Positions 23,997 to 32,573 of a stretch of DNA of 64,000 nucleotides are shown piece after piece. This DNA comes from Jidongwangia harbinensis. Lineage in GTDB: Bacteria > Actinomycetota > Actinomycetes > Mycobacteriales > Micromonosporaceae. The stretch spans positions 91,477 through 155,476 of the forward strand of contig NZ_JAIWNC010000026.1 of the NCBI RefSeq assembly GCF_020216025.1, given 5' to 3'. Under the pieces are notes generated by a model. It searched no databases, had not been told where the DNA came from, and saw only the letters and a program-made list of their open reading frames with translations. Every line of letters starts with the position of its first letter. Within the stretch, counting starts at the first letter, position 1. The translations under genes were made by a program, and so were the position numbers.

Positions 23997-25619
23997 ATGG
24001 AGCAGAGTTCGCAGTGGTGGCGCGACGCGGTCATCTACCAGGTGTATCCCCGGTCCTTCGCGGACCGTGACGGCGACGGCATGGGCGATCTGCCCGGCAT
24101 CACCGGCCGCCTGAGCGCGCTGCGCGACCTCGGCGTGGACGCGGTCTGGTTGTCGCCGTTCTACCCGTCCCCGCAGCACGACGCCGGGTACGACGTCGCC
24201 GACTACCGCTCGGTCGATCCCCGGTTCGGCACGCTGGCCGACGCCGACGCGATGATCGCCGAGGCACACGCCCTCGACCTCAAGGTGCTGGTCGACCTGG
24301 TGCCCAACCACACGTCCAGCGCGCACGCCTGGTTCGCCGCCGCGCTGGCCGCCGCACCGGGCAGCCGGGAACGGGACCGGTACATCTTCCGCGACGGCCG
24401 CGGACCGGGTGGCGACGAGCCGCCCAACTCGTGGCGCAGTGTCTTCGGCGGCCCGGCCTGGGAACGGGTGCCGGACGGCCAGTGGTACCTGCACCTGTTC
24501 GACGTGACCCAGCCCGACCTCAACTGGGCCGACCCGGAGGTACGCGCGGAGTTCGAGTCGGTGCTGCGGTTCTGGCTGGACCGGGGCGTGGACGGCTTCC
24601 GGGTGGACGTCGCGCACGGCCTGATCAAGGACCGGGACCTCGTCGACTGGCACTATCCGAGCGCCATCCTGGGTGGCCTGGGTCAGGAGGGACCGCCGCC
24701 GCCGATGTGGGACCAGGAGGAGGTGCACGAGATCTACCAGCAGTGGCGGTCGGTGCTGGACACGTACCCCGGTGGTCGGATTCTGGTCGCCGAGGCCTGG
24801 GTGAAGCCGGCCGAGCGGCTGGCCCGCTATGTGCGGCCGGATGAGATGCACCAGGCGTTCAACTTCGAGTACCTGGACACGCCGTGGTCCGCCGAGCCGC
24901 TCCGCAAGGTCATCGAGCAGTCGCTGGCCGCCAACGACGCGGTCGGCGCCACCACGACCTGGGTGCTCTCCAACCACGACGTGGTCCGGCACGCCACCCG
25001 CCTGGGTTATCCGGTGGGCGAGGCGCGGAGGCACGGCATCGGCGTCGACGACCCGCAGCCGGACACCGCGCTGGGGCTGCGCCGGGCCCGCGCGGCCACC
25101 CTGCAGATGCTGGCGTTGCCCGGGTCGGCGTACCTCTACCAGGGCGAGGAACTGGGGCTGCCGGAGCACACCACGATGCCGGACGAGTACCGGCAGGACC
25201 CGGCCTGGTTCCGGTCCGGGCACACCGAGCGGGGGCGGGACGGCTGCCGGGTGCCGATCCCGTGGGAGGCGGACTCCCCCTCGTACGGCTTCGGGCCGTC
25301 CGACGCCAGCTGGTTGCCGCAGCCGGCGAGCTGGGCCGAGTACGCCCTCGACCGGCAGCGCGGGGTGGCCGGTTCCACCTACGAGCTGTACCGCACGGCG
25401 TTGCGCCTGCGCCGCGAGCGCGGACTCGGCAGCGCCGCGCTCAGCTGGATGGACGCGCCGGCCGACGTGCTGGCGTTCCGGATCGGCGAGGTCACCGTGC
25501 TGACCAACTTCTCCGACGCGGCGGTGGAGCTACCGGTCGGGGGCGAGGTCCTGGTGTCCAGCGAGCCGCTGGACGCCGACGGCCGGGTCCCCACCGACGT
25601 CACGGTCTGGGTCGGCTGA
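23997..25619 (+). CDS. Alpha-glucosidase, GH13 (oligo-1,6-glucosidase/maltase type)
   Basis: 540-residue cytosolic GH13 enzyme. Conserved regions: DLVPNHTS (I), GFRVDVAHG with the nucleophile Asp (about residue 204), VAEAW with the general acid Glu (about 266) and LSNHDVVRH with the third Asp (about 327). The N-terminus WWRDAVIYQVYPRSFAD is typical of alpha-1,4/1,6-glucosidases. It hydrolyses non-reducing alpha-glucosyl residues of maltose- or isomaltose-like oligosaccharides. TAGCCT at 23984-23989 ends seven bases before ATG. Its last 90 bases overlap the end of the convergent MFS gene. Confidence 0.93.
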   Translation: MEQSSQWWRDAVIYQVYPRSFADRDGDGMGDLPGITGRLSALRDLGVDAVWLSPFYPSPQHDAGYDVADYRSVDPRFGTLADADAMIAEAHALDLKVLVDLVPNHTSSAHAWFAAALAAAPGSRERDRYIFRDGRGPGGDEPPNSWRSVFGGPAWERVPDGQWYLHLFDVTQPDLNWADPEVRAEFESVLRFWLDRGVDGFRVDVAHGLIKDRDLVDWHYPSAILGGLGQEGPPPPMWDQEEVHEIYQQWRSVLDTYPGGRILVAEAWVKPAERLARYVRPDEMHQAFNFEYLDTPWSAEPLRKVIEQSLAANDAVGATTTWVLSNHDVVRHATRLGYPVGEARRHGIGVDDPQPDTALGLRRARAATLQMLALPGSAYLYQGEELGLPEHTTMPDEYRQDPAWFRSGHTERGRDGCRVPIPWEADSPSYGFGPSDASWLPQPASWAEYALDRQRGVAGSTYELYRTALRLRRERGLGSAALSWMDAPADVLAFRIGEVTVLTNFSDAAVELPVGGEVLVSSEPLDADGRVPTDVTVWVG

Positions 25620-26993
25620 CCGGCGGGCCGCCAGCAGGGCGGCGTGGGTGTCCGCCATGTCCGCGGCCACGGTGCGCCCGGCCAGCCAGAACATCACGCC
25701 GGTCGGGATGAAGAAGAACTGGAAGGCGGCCAGGCCGACGGCGTAGTTCAGCGGCGGCGGGAACGCCGACGCCAGGCCCCGGAACACGACACCGACCAGC
25801 GCGTTGCCGCCGGCCCGGCCGACGCCGTTGACTAGATTGCCCAGGCTGTAGACGGTGCCGCGGTGCTCGGGCGGGTTCACGTCGGCGATCATGGCGAACC
25901 AGTTCGGCGAGTTCGCCGACGTCAGCGCCAGCGCGAACACCGCGATGGCCAGGCAGGCGCCGACCGTGGGCTCGGTGAAGACGTCGGTCAGCACGGCCCG
26001 GATCACCGCTGCCGAGCCGGCGCCGTCCGGCACGTCGATCCGCATCGGCACGAAGAACAGCACCACGTAGAACGGCACGGCGGCCAGCACGCCGACCGCC
26101 GAGACCAGGGCCCGGCCCCGCGGGGTACGCCGTTGCAGCCGGTCGCCGACCAGTCCACCGAGGATCGACAGCGCGCCGCCGAGCTGGAACAGGGTGGCGA
26201 ACACGCTGCCCACCAGCACCGCCGTACCCGCGGAATAGCCCTGGTCCTCGGCCCGCGACCGGAACAGCACCGGCAGCCACACCAGGGACCCGAACGCCAC
26301 CTGGGCGGACAGGCCCTGCAAAATCAACCACACGTTGGTACGCCGGCGCAGGATCACCGGCAGGTCGTCGCGGTGGATCCGCTCGTCGTACGTGACGCCG
26401 GCCAGCTCGGGCTGGCTGTGGCCGCGCGGCACGTCGTAGGTCAGCAGGTAGGCCGCCGTGGCGACCAGGCCGGCCAGCGCGGTCACCAGGAACGGCCGAC
26501 GCCAGTCGTCGTGGCCGAGCAGCCCGCCGACCAGGGTGCCGGCGATCGTGCCGACCCCCTGGGACAGTCCCCAGAAGCTCATCACCAGTCCACGGCGGCG
26601 CGGCGACACCAGGTCGCTGACCACCGCGAAGCTCACCGAGGCGACGCCGCCCAGCCCGACCGCGGCGAGCACCTGGGACAGCAGGAAGCTCGGGTAGTCA
26701 CCGGCCAGGCCGGACCAGGCGGTGCCGGCCACCCAGAGCAGCGTGCCGGCGATCAGCACCGGCTTGCGGTTGGTGCGGTCCCCGGCGTACGCCCAGCCGA
26801 CCGCGGCGACCGCGCTGAGCAGGAACATCACCGTGGTGGCCAGCGCGATGTGGCCCTCGCCGACGCCGAAGTCGGCACCGATGCTGCCGTACAGGGGTGG
26901 TACGAGGCCGATCGCGACGTTGTCCAGCGAGGCCAGGACAACGAACACGATCACGCTGTAGACGCGATGCGCCGTACCACCCCGGGCTGCCAC
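25530..26993 (-). CDS. MFS transporter, spinster-like / sugar-transporter-like
   Basis: 487-residue 12-TM MFS protein. VIVFVVLASLDNVAIGLVPPL begins TM1; motif A reads GWAYAGDRTNRKPVL, and the cytoplasmic loop has DLVSPRRRGLVMSFWGLSQG. ANSPNWFAMIADVNPPEHRGTVYSLGNLVNG is typical of actinobacterial MFS proteins near glycosidases. The C-terminal 30 residues lie antisense to the end of the GH13 gene (90-bp overlap), a possible sign of read-through extension of the tail. GTG start. Import of the product or substrate of the neighbouring GH13 or xylose enzymes is possible but unproven. Confidence 0.85.
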   Translation of the reverse strand: MAARGGTAHRVYSVIVFVVLASLDNVAIGLVPPLYGSIGADFGVGEGHIALATTVMFLLSAVAAVGWAYAGDRTNRKPVLIAGTLLWVAGTAWSGLAGDYPSFLLSQVLAAVGLGGVASVSFAVVSDLVSPRRRGLVMSFWGLSQGVGTIAGTLVGGLLGHDDWRRPFLVTALAGLVATAAYLLTYDVPRGHSQPELAGVTYDERIHRDDLPVILRRRTNVWLILQGLSAQVAFGSLVWLPVLFRSRAEDQGYSAGTAVLVGSVFATLFQLGGALSILGGLVGDRLQRRTPRGRALVSAVGVLAAVPFYVVLFFVPMRIDVPDGAGSAAVIRAVLTDVFTEPTVGACLAIAVFALALTSANSPNWFAMIADVNPPEHRGTVYSLGNLVNGVGRAGGNALVGVVFRGLASAFPPPLNYAVGLAAFQFFFIPTGVMFWLAGRTVAADMADTHAALLAARRSADPDRDVGGDPAVGVQRLAGHQDLAPDR

Positions 26994-27003
26994 GGGGTCG
27001 AGG

Positions 27004-28419
27004 TTAGCGGTCGGTGCGGTCGATCACGGCGTCCCGGGCCGCGGCGTACTGCCCCCGGATCAACGGGACGCTGGTGTCCTCGTACACCTCGGGGGGTTCG
27101 GCCGACCAGGCCGGCGGCGCGTCCCCGCCGATGGCCACCCACGCGGCCTGACGTGCGGCGCCGTCCGCGACGTACTCCCCCGGCGGTGGCACCAGGACCG
27201 GCAGGCCGAACAGCGCCGGAGCGATGCGGCGGACCGCCTCGCTGCGTGCGCCGCCGCCGACCAGGACGATCCGGTTGGCCGCCGCGCCGTTCTGCACCAG
27301 GGCGTCCAGGCCGTCGGCGAGGGCGCACAGCATGCCCTCGACGGCGGCCCGGGCCAGGTGCGCCGGGTCCGACGTCCGCAACGTGAGGCCGTGCACGGCG
27401 CCGGTGGCGTTCGGCCGGTTCGGCGTGCGCTCGCCCTCCAGGTACGGGATCAGCACCAGCCCGTCCGCGCCCGCCGGAGCGGACAGGGCCAGCCGGGACA
27501 GCTCGTCGTGGTCGACGCCGAGCAGCTTGCTGGCGGCGTCCAGGACCCGGGCGGCGTTGAGCGTGACCACGATCGGCAGGAACCGGCCGGTGGTGTCCGC
27601 GAATCCGGCCACCGTCCCGGTCGGGTCGTTCGGCGCGACGTCGCTGGCGACGAAGACCGTGCCGGACGTACCGATGGAGACCACCACGTCGCCGGTGGCC
27701 GCGCCGGCACCGAGACCGGCCGCGGCGTTGTCGCCGGCCCCCGGCCCGAGCGGGGCGCCGTTGGGCAGGTGTCCGGCGATGCCGGTCGGACCGAGCACCT
27801 CCGGGGTGACGATCCGCCGGCCGAAGCCGAGTTCCAGCAGGTCGGGACGGTACTGATCGGTGGCCGCCGACCAGTACAGCGTGCCGCTGGCGTCGCTGCG
27901 GTCGGTGCGCAGCGCGTCCAGGCCGCGGGCGCCGCTGAGCTTCCAGGTGAGCCAGTCGTGCGGCAGGCACACCGCGGCCACCCGGGCGGCGTTCTCCGGT
28001 TCGGTCCGGGCCAGCCAGCGCAGCTTGGTCAACGTGAAGCTGGCCACCGGCACGATCCCGACCGCGTCCACCCAGGCCTGCCGGCCCACGTCGCCGCCGC
28101 CCAGGTCGTCGATCAGGTCGGCGGCGGCGCCGGCGCTGCGGGTGTCGTTCCACAACAGCGCCGGGCGTACCACCGCACCGGTCTCGTCCAGCACCACCAT
28201 GCCGTGCTGCTGCCCGGCCACCGAGGCGGCGGCGACGTCGTCCAGGCCGCCGGCCTCCTCGATGGCCTGCTGCAGCGCGGTCCACCAGGCGTCCGGATGC
28301 ACCTCGGTGCCGTCCGGGTGACTCGCCCGTCCCTGCCGGACCAGTTTCCCGGTCTCGGCGTCCCGGATGACCACCTTGCAGGACTGGGTGGACGAGTCGA
28401 TACCGGCTACGAGGGGCAT
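27004..28419 (-). CDS. xylB: Xylulokinase
   Basis: 471-residue FGGY carbohydrate kinase that phosphorylates D-xylulose. N-terminal VAGIDSSTQSCKVVI binds ATP; AGQQHGMVVLDETG and WNDTR lie in the substrate pocket as in xylulokinases; GPGAGDNAAAGLG holds the catalytic Asp; LIPYLEGERTPNRPNATG is xylulokinase-specific; VGGGARSEAVRRI is the second ATP motif. It follows xylA by 4 bp on the same strand, giving a xylAB operon controlled from the divergent xylA-ROK region. Confidence 0.95.
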   Translation of the reverse strand: MPLVAGIDSSTQSCKVVIRDAETGKLVRQGRASHPDGTEVHPDAWWTALQQAIEEAGGLDDVAAASVAGQQHGMVVLDETGAVVRPALLWNDTRSAGAAADLIDDLGGGDVGRQAWVDAVGIVPVASFTLTKLRWLARTEPENAARVAAVCLPHDWLTWKLSGARGLDALRTDRSDASGTLYWSAATDQYRPDLLELGFGRRIVTPEVLGPTGIAGHLPNGAPLGPGAGDNAAAGLGAGAATGDVVVSIGTSGTVFVASDVAPNDPTGTVAGFADTTGRFLPIVVTLNAARVLDAASKLLGVDHDELSRLALSAPAGADGLVLIPYLEGERTPNRPNATGAVHGLTLRTSDPAHLARAAVEGMLCALADGLDALVQNGAAANRIVLVGGGARSEAVRRIAPALFGLPVLVPPPGEYVADGAARQAAWVAIGGDAPPAWSAEPPEVYEDTSVPLIRGQYAAARDAVIDRTDR

Positions 28420-28423
28420 GCGG

Positions 28424-29611
28424 TCACCGCGCCCGCAGGACGTGGTCGATGGCGAGCTGGTGCAGGCGTACGAAGTGGTAACCCTGCTCGCCGGCGGCGT
28501 CCGCGTTGAAGTCCTCGAACGCGCTGCGGTCGCCCAGCAGGTCCTGGTACGTCTCGCCCGGGTTCAGCGTGGGCGTCTCCAGGTCGAGCACCTTGCTGGC
28601 GCGCAGCGCCTCCTGCACCTCGGGGTCCGCCCGGAACGCCTGGGCGCGCTCCTTGAGCAGCAGGTACATCCGCATGTTCGCCTTGGCCGACTCCCACACG
28701 CCGTCGTAGTCCTCGGTGCGGGACGGCTTGTAGTCGAAGTGCCGCGGGCCCTCGTACAGCGGTCCGCCGCCGATCGGCCCGTTCTCCAGCAGGTCGACCA
28801 GCGCGAACGCGTTGAGCAGGTCGCCGTGGCCGAAGACCAGGTCCTGATCGAACTTGGGTCCGTGCTGGCCGTTCAGGTCGATGTGGAACAGCTTCTTGTG
28901 CCACAGCGCCTGCGCGATGCCCTGGTAGAAGTTCAGGTTCGACATCTGCTCGTGCCCGACCTCGGGGTTGATGCCGAAGAGTTCGGGCCGCTCCAGCTCC
29001 TGCACGAACGCGATGGCGTGGCCGGCGGTGGGCAGCAGGATGTCGCCGCGGGGCTCGTTGGGCTTGGGCTCGATGGCGAAGCGCAGGCCGTAGCCCTGCT
29101 CCTCGGAGTACTGCGCGAGCAGGTTCAGCGACTCGCGGTACCGCTCCAGCGCGTTGTAGACGTCCTTGGCGACGTCGTACTCGGCGCCCTCGCGGCCACC
29201 CCACAGCACCAGCGTCTGGGCGCCCAGGTCGGCGGCCAGGTCCATCTGGCGCATCACCTTGCGCATCGCGTAGCGCCGGACACCGCGGTCGTTGCTGGTG
29301 AAGCCGCCGTCCTTGAACACTGGGTGGGTGAACAGGTTGGTGGTCACCATCGGCACCACCAGGCCGGTCTCCTCGAGGGCCTTCTTGAACGAGGCGATGA
29401 TCCCGTCGCGGGTCGAGTTGTCCGAACCGAAGGGGACGAGGTCGTCGTCGTGGAACGTGATGCCATAGGCGCCGAACTCGGAAAGCTTGTGCACGGCCTC
29501 GATCGGGTCCAGCGGGGCGCGGGTCGCTTCACCGAACGGGTCGCGCCCGACCCAACCGACGGTCCAGAGGCCGAAGGAGAACTTGTCCTCGCGCGTGGGC
29601 TGTACCGACAC
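28424..29611 (-). CDS. xylA: Xylose isomerase
   Basis: 395-residue class I xylose (glucose) isomerase, interconverting D-xylose and D-xylulose with two divalent metal ions. Metal and catalytic sites are intact: GITFHDDDLVPFG (His/Asp pair), RFAIEPKPNEPRGD (Glu and Lys), FHIDLNGQHGPKFDQD. From memory it is very close to the Actinoplanes missouriensis enzyme, which also begins MSVQ. I therefore choose the GTG at 29611 (MSVQPTRED), with GGAGGTAACC immediately upstream (29621-29612), instead of the ATG at 29623. First gene of xylAB. Confidence 0.96.
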   Translation of the reverse strand: MSVQPTREDKFSFGLWTVGWVGRDPFGEATRAPLDPIEAVHKLSEFGAYGITFHDDDLVPFGSDNSTRDGIIASFKKALEETGLVVPMVTTNLFTHPVFKDGGFTSNDRGVRRYAMRKVMRQMDLAADLGAQTLVLWGGREGAEYDVAKDVYNALERYRESLNLLAQYSEEQGYGLRFAIEPKPNEPRGDILLPTAGHAIAFVQELERPELFGINPEVGHEQMSNLNFYQGIAQALWHKKLFHIDLNGQHGPKFDQDLVFGHGDLLNAFALVDLLENGPIGGGPLYEGPRHFDYKPSRTEDYDGVWESAKANMRMYLLLKERAQAFRADPEVQEALRASKVLDLETPTLNPGETYQDLLGDRSAFEDFNADAAGEQGYHFVRLHQLAIDHVLRAR

Positions 29612-29624
29612 GGTTACCTCCACG

Positions 29625-29663
29625 TAACAGTTGCGATTTGTTTATTGGTTGAATTATTTGGTG
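29625..29663. promoter_or_regulatory. AT-rich xyl operator/promoter region
   Basis: This stretch is strikingly AT-rich for the window and lies between xylA (-) and the ROK gene (+). It contains direct repeats TTATTGGTTG (29642-29651) and TTATTTGGTG (29654-29663) preceded by GATTTGTTTATT. XylR-type ROK repressors bind AT-rich sites between xylR and xylA, so this is the expected operator. CATTGT at 29673-29678 may be the -10 of a leaderless ROK transcript. Confidence 0.55.
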
Positions 29664-29685
29664 GCGGTGTGGCATTGTCAAGACC

Positions 29686-30855
29686 GTGACCGCACGCATC
29701 CTGGCCTCCTCCGCTGCGCCGGTGCGTCAGTCGAGCGTGCGAGCCCATAATCTCGCGCTGGCGCTGCAAACCGTCGCGAACAGCGCAAATCCGTTGTCTC
29801 GGGCGTCCATCTCGGCGGCCACCGGCCTCACCCGGGCGACCGTCTCGGCGCTCGTCGACGACCTCATCGCGGGCGGGCTGCTGACCGAGCTGGACCCGCC
29901 GCCGCGCACCGGCGCCGGCCGTCCCGCGGCCGGCCTCGCGCTGGCCTCGGAGGGACCGGCCGGGCTGGGCATGGAAATCAACGTCGACTACCTGGCGGCG
30001 TGCGTGGTGGACCTCGGCGGCACTGTCCGGCACCGGCTGGTGGAGCACGCCGACCAGCGGCTCAGCGACCCGCCGACCGCGCTCGGCCACCTCGCCCGCC
30101 TGGCCCGGCGCGCCCGGACGCTCGCCGGCGACCTGCGCCTGGCCGGTGCCGCGCTGGCCGTACCCGGGCTGGTCTCGCCGGACGGCGTGGTCCGGGTGGC
30201 GCCCAACCTGGGCTGGCAGGACGTGGACGCCGCGGCACTGCTGCGCGAGCAGCTCGGCGTGCCGGTCACCGTGGACAACGAGGCGAACCTGGCCGCGCTC
30301 AGCGAACTGCGGACCACCGGCGGGCCGAGCTTCGTCTACATCTCCGGTGAGATCGGGATCGGCGCCGGGATCGTGCTGGACGGCGTGCTGTACCGCGGCA
30401 TGCGCGGCTGGAGCGGCGAGATCGGGCACCTCTCGGTGCACCCGGACGGCCCGGAGTGCCGCTGCGGCGCCCGCGGCTGCCTGGAGCGGTACGCCGGACA
30501 GGAGGCGATCCTGCGCGCCGCCGGCGTCACCGAACTCACCGACATCGACGCCACCGCCGCCCCGGCCCTGGGCGAGGCGGCGTCCGCGCTCGGCCTCGCG
30601 CTGGCCGGGGTGGTGAACCTGCTCGACGTCGACACGCTGGTGCTGGGCGGCAGCTACGCGCCGCTGGTGCCGTGGCTGCGCGACGGAATCGCGGCGGAGC
30701 TGCGCCGGCACGTGCTCACCGCGGAACTGGCACCGATCACGCTGCGGGCCGCGGCGCTGGGTGCGGACGCGGCGATGCGGGGCGCGGCGGACGCGGTCAT
30801 CCGGAGTGTCCTCGAGGACCCCGCCACCTGGCTCAGCGGCGCCGGGCGTACCTGA
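29686..30855 (+). CDS. ROK-family transcriptional repressor (XylR-like)
   Basis: 389-residue repressor. N-terminal winged HTH (about 18-75, SRASISAATGLTRATVSALVDDLI), then a ROK sugar-kinase-like domain: MEINVDYLAACVVDLGG, ALAVPGLVSPDGVVRVAPNLGW, VDNEANLAALSE, and the zinc motif CRCGARGCLERYAG. The ATP-binding LGMEINVD lacks the DxGGT of true kinases, consistent with a pure regulator. Divergent from xylAB with the AT-rich operator between, so it should repress xylAB and release on xylose. Confidence 0.92.
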   Translation: MTARILASSAAPVRQSSVRAHNLALALQTVANSANPLSRASISAATGLTRATVSALVDDLIAGGLLTELDPPPRTGAGRPAAGLALASEGPAGLGMEINVDYLAACVVDLGGTVRHRLVEHADQRLSDPPTALGHLARLARRARTLAGDLRLAGAALAVPGLVSPDGVVRVAPNLGWQDVDAAALLREQLGVPVTVDNEANLAALSELRTTGGPSFVYISGEIGIGAGIVLDGVLYRGMRGWSGEIGHLSVHPDGPECRCGARGCLERYAGQEAILRAAGVTELTDIDATAAPALGEAASALGLALAGVVNLLDVDTLVLGGSYAPLVPWLRDGIAAELRRHVLTAELAPITLRAAALGADAAMRGAADAVIRSVLEDPATWLSGAGRT

Positions 30856-30861
30856 CGGGGT

Positions 30862-31341
30862 CTAGGCGGTCCGGGCCGCCTCGGCCTCGTCCGGCGGCTG
30901 GGCCGCGGCGGCGAACTCGCCCAGCCCGCGCACCAGCGCCGCCCGCCCGGCCGGCGACATCCGCTCCAGCACCTCGCCGATCATCCGGCGCCGGGTCCGG
31001 CGCAGGTCGTCGAGGAGATGCCGGGAGGACGGGGTGAGGAACAGCGCGATCTCCCGGCGGTCGGCCCGCCCGGGGACCCGCTCGATCATCCCGGAGGCCA
31101 CCAACCGGTCACAGAGGCGGCTGGCCGATGACAGAATCATGCCCAGCTGCCCGGCCAGCCCGCGCAGGTTGATGCCCTCCGCGCGCTCCACCACCAGCAG
31201 CGCGTTGAGCTGCGGCGAGGAGAGACGCGGCGTGGCCTGCTCCCGGGCCGCGTCCCAGGCGGCCAGCAGCGCTTGCGCGGCGTCGTCGACGGCCGCGCTA
31301 CGCATTGGGTCCGGCCCATCCGGCCCATGGTGTTCGCCCAT
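30862..31341 (-). CDS. MarR-family transcriptional regulator
   Basis: 159-residue winged-helix protein: helix-turn-helix INLRGLAGQLGMILSSASRL, wing RVPGRADRREIALFLT with the DRR-x-I motif of MarR. It converges on the ROK gene and is divergent from the SpoIIE-like phosphatase gene. Start: ATG at 31341, preceded by TAGTCT that could be a leaderless -10; ATG 31305 is possible. The divergent placement suggests it controls itself or the phosphatase gene, but no clear palindrome was found in the 51-bp gap. Confidence 0.85.
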   Translation of the reverse strand: MGEHHGPDGPDPMRSAAVDDAAQALLAAWDAAREQATPRLSSPQLNALLVVERAEGINLRGLAGQLGMILSSASRLCDRLVASGMIERVPGRADRREIALFLTPSSRHLLDDLRRTRRRMIGEVLERMSPAGRAALVRGLGEFAAAAQPPDEAEAARTA

Positions 31342-31392
31342 GGTGCAGCAGAGACTACCCGTACGGCTGAGCATGCCGAAGAGGGAGAAAAC

Positions 31393-32523
31393 GTGTCGGA
31401 TCGTGTGATCGCGGTCCGTCGTGCATTGACGAGTGCCCCGGCGGACTCCGTGGTGGAGTGCTTCGGCGTGGCCCTCGACAAGGAGTACGGCGTTCCGGAA
31501 ACCGACCTGCTGCTGGTGGACTACCGCCTGGCGGCACTGTTGCCGCTGCTCAGCGGCTCGCCGGCGACCCGCCCCGGCGATCCGGCGTGGCGCTGCTTCG
31601 ACCATCAGGCCGAGGTACGCGCCGGACACGTGACCTACCTGCCGGTCACCGCCCGCGGCGAACGGATCGGCGTGCTCCGCTGCTCCGGCGTGACCGGGGA
31701 CGCCGACCTGCGCGCCGAGCTGGCCGAGTGCGCGACGCTGCTGGCCCACGAACTCCAGTCGGCGGCCTCCGGCACCGACCGGTACATGACCGCGGCCCGT
31801 ACCCGGCGGCTCACCCTGGCCGCCGAACTGCAGTGGGAACTGCTCCCGGGGCGCAGCCGGATCGGCACCGCGTTCCAGCTGGCCGGTCAGCTCGAACCGT
31901 CGTACGCGGTGCGCGGGGACAGCTTCGACTGGGCCGAGCACGACGGGCGGCTGTACCTCACCGTGCTGGGCGGGATGGGCGAGGGCATGTCCGCGGCGCT
32001 GCTCACCTCGCTGACCACGTACGCCCTGCGCAACGCCCGCCGCGCCGGGCTGGACCTGGCCGACCAGGCCGCGCTGGCGGACCAGGCGGTGTTCGCGCAG
32101 CACCGCGGGGAGGCGCACGTGGCGGCGCTGATGCTGGAGCTGGACCTGTCGACCGGTGCGGTCCAGGCGGTGGACGCGGGTTCACCGCAGCTCATGGTGC
32201 TGCACGAGGGCGAGGTGCTGGACCAGACGCTGGAGGCGCAGTTCCCGCTCGGCATGTTCGAGTCCTCGGAGTACACCCCGCAGCGGTTCCGGCTGGCGGC
32301 CGGCGACCGGATGGTGGTGGTCAGCGACGGCATCGTCGACGCGGCCGGCCGCCCGGGCCGGTACGGCGACACCGCGCTGCACCGTTTCGTCCGTCGTTCC
32401 GGTTCGCTCGCGCCGCTGCAGGCGGTGCGCTCGCTGCTCGGCGACCTGCGCACGTTCCTCGGCGACGCGGACCTGGAGGACGACGCGGTGGCGGTCTGCC
32501 TGGACTGGACCGGCCCCGGCTGA
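31393..32523 (+). CDS. SpoIIE-like PP2C protein serine phosphatase with N-terminal sensor region
   Basis: 376 residues. Residues about 1-130 form a GAF-like segment (VTYLPVTARGERIGVLRCSG), then a SpoIIE/PP2C domain: LQWELLPGRS (typical of RsbU/SpoIIE phosphatases), YAVRGDSFDWAEHDGRLYLTVLGGMGEG with the metal Asp at RGDSFD, VSDGIVDAAG and the final DLEDDAVAVCLDW. The canonical GDGMGKG-type motif reads GGMGEG: its first Asp is Gly, so metal binding may be weakened. GTG start with GAGGGAGAAA upstream. Likely dephosphorylates an anti-sigma antagonist, but no such gene is adjacent. Confidence 0.83.
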   Translation: MSDRVIAVRRALTSAPADSVVECFGVALDKEYGVPETDLLLVDYRLAALLPLLSGSPATRPGDPAWRCFDHQAEVRAGHVTYLPVTARGERIGVLRCSGVTGDADLRAELAECATLLAHELQSAASGTDRYMTAARTRRLTLAAELQWELLPGRSRIGTAFQLAGQLEPSYAVRGDSFDWAEHDGRLYLTVLGGMGEGMSAALLTSLTTYALRNARRAGLDLADQAALADQAVFAQHRGEAHVAALMLELDLSTGAVQAVDAGSPQLMVLHEGEVLDQTLEAQFPLGMFESSEYTPQRFRLAAGDRMVVVSDGIVDAAGRPGRYGDTALHRFVRRSGSLAPLQAVRSLLGDLRTFLGDADLEDDAVAVCLDWTGPG

Positions 32524-32559
32524 CCGGCCGCCGCACCCGGACGGGTACGGCGGCCGTCA
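32521..32559. terminator. Bidirectional hairpin between convergent phosphatase and VWA genes
   Basis: CGGCCGCCG (32525-32533) pairs perfectly with CGGCGGCCG (32548-32556), and inner ACCCG/CGGGT extend the stem; outer TGAC/GTCA adds pairs with one bulge. Confidence 0.78.
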
Positions 32560-32573
32560 GACCGTTCGCGGGG

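Noticed and set aside
27004..30855. Complete xylose uptake system
   Set aside because: Only xylAB and the ROK repressor are visible; no ABC sugar transporter genes accompany them, and the MFS protein next door is not a recognisable xylose permease.
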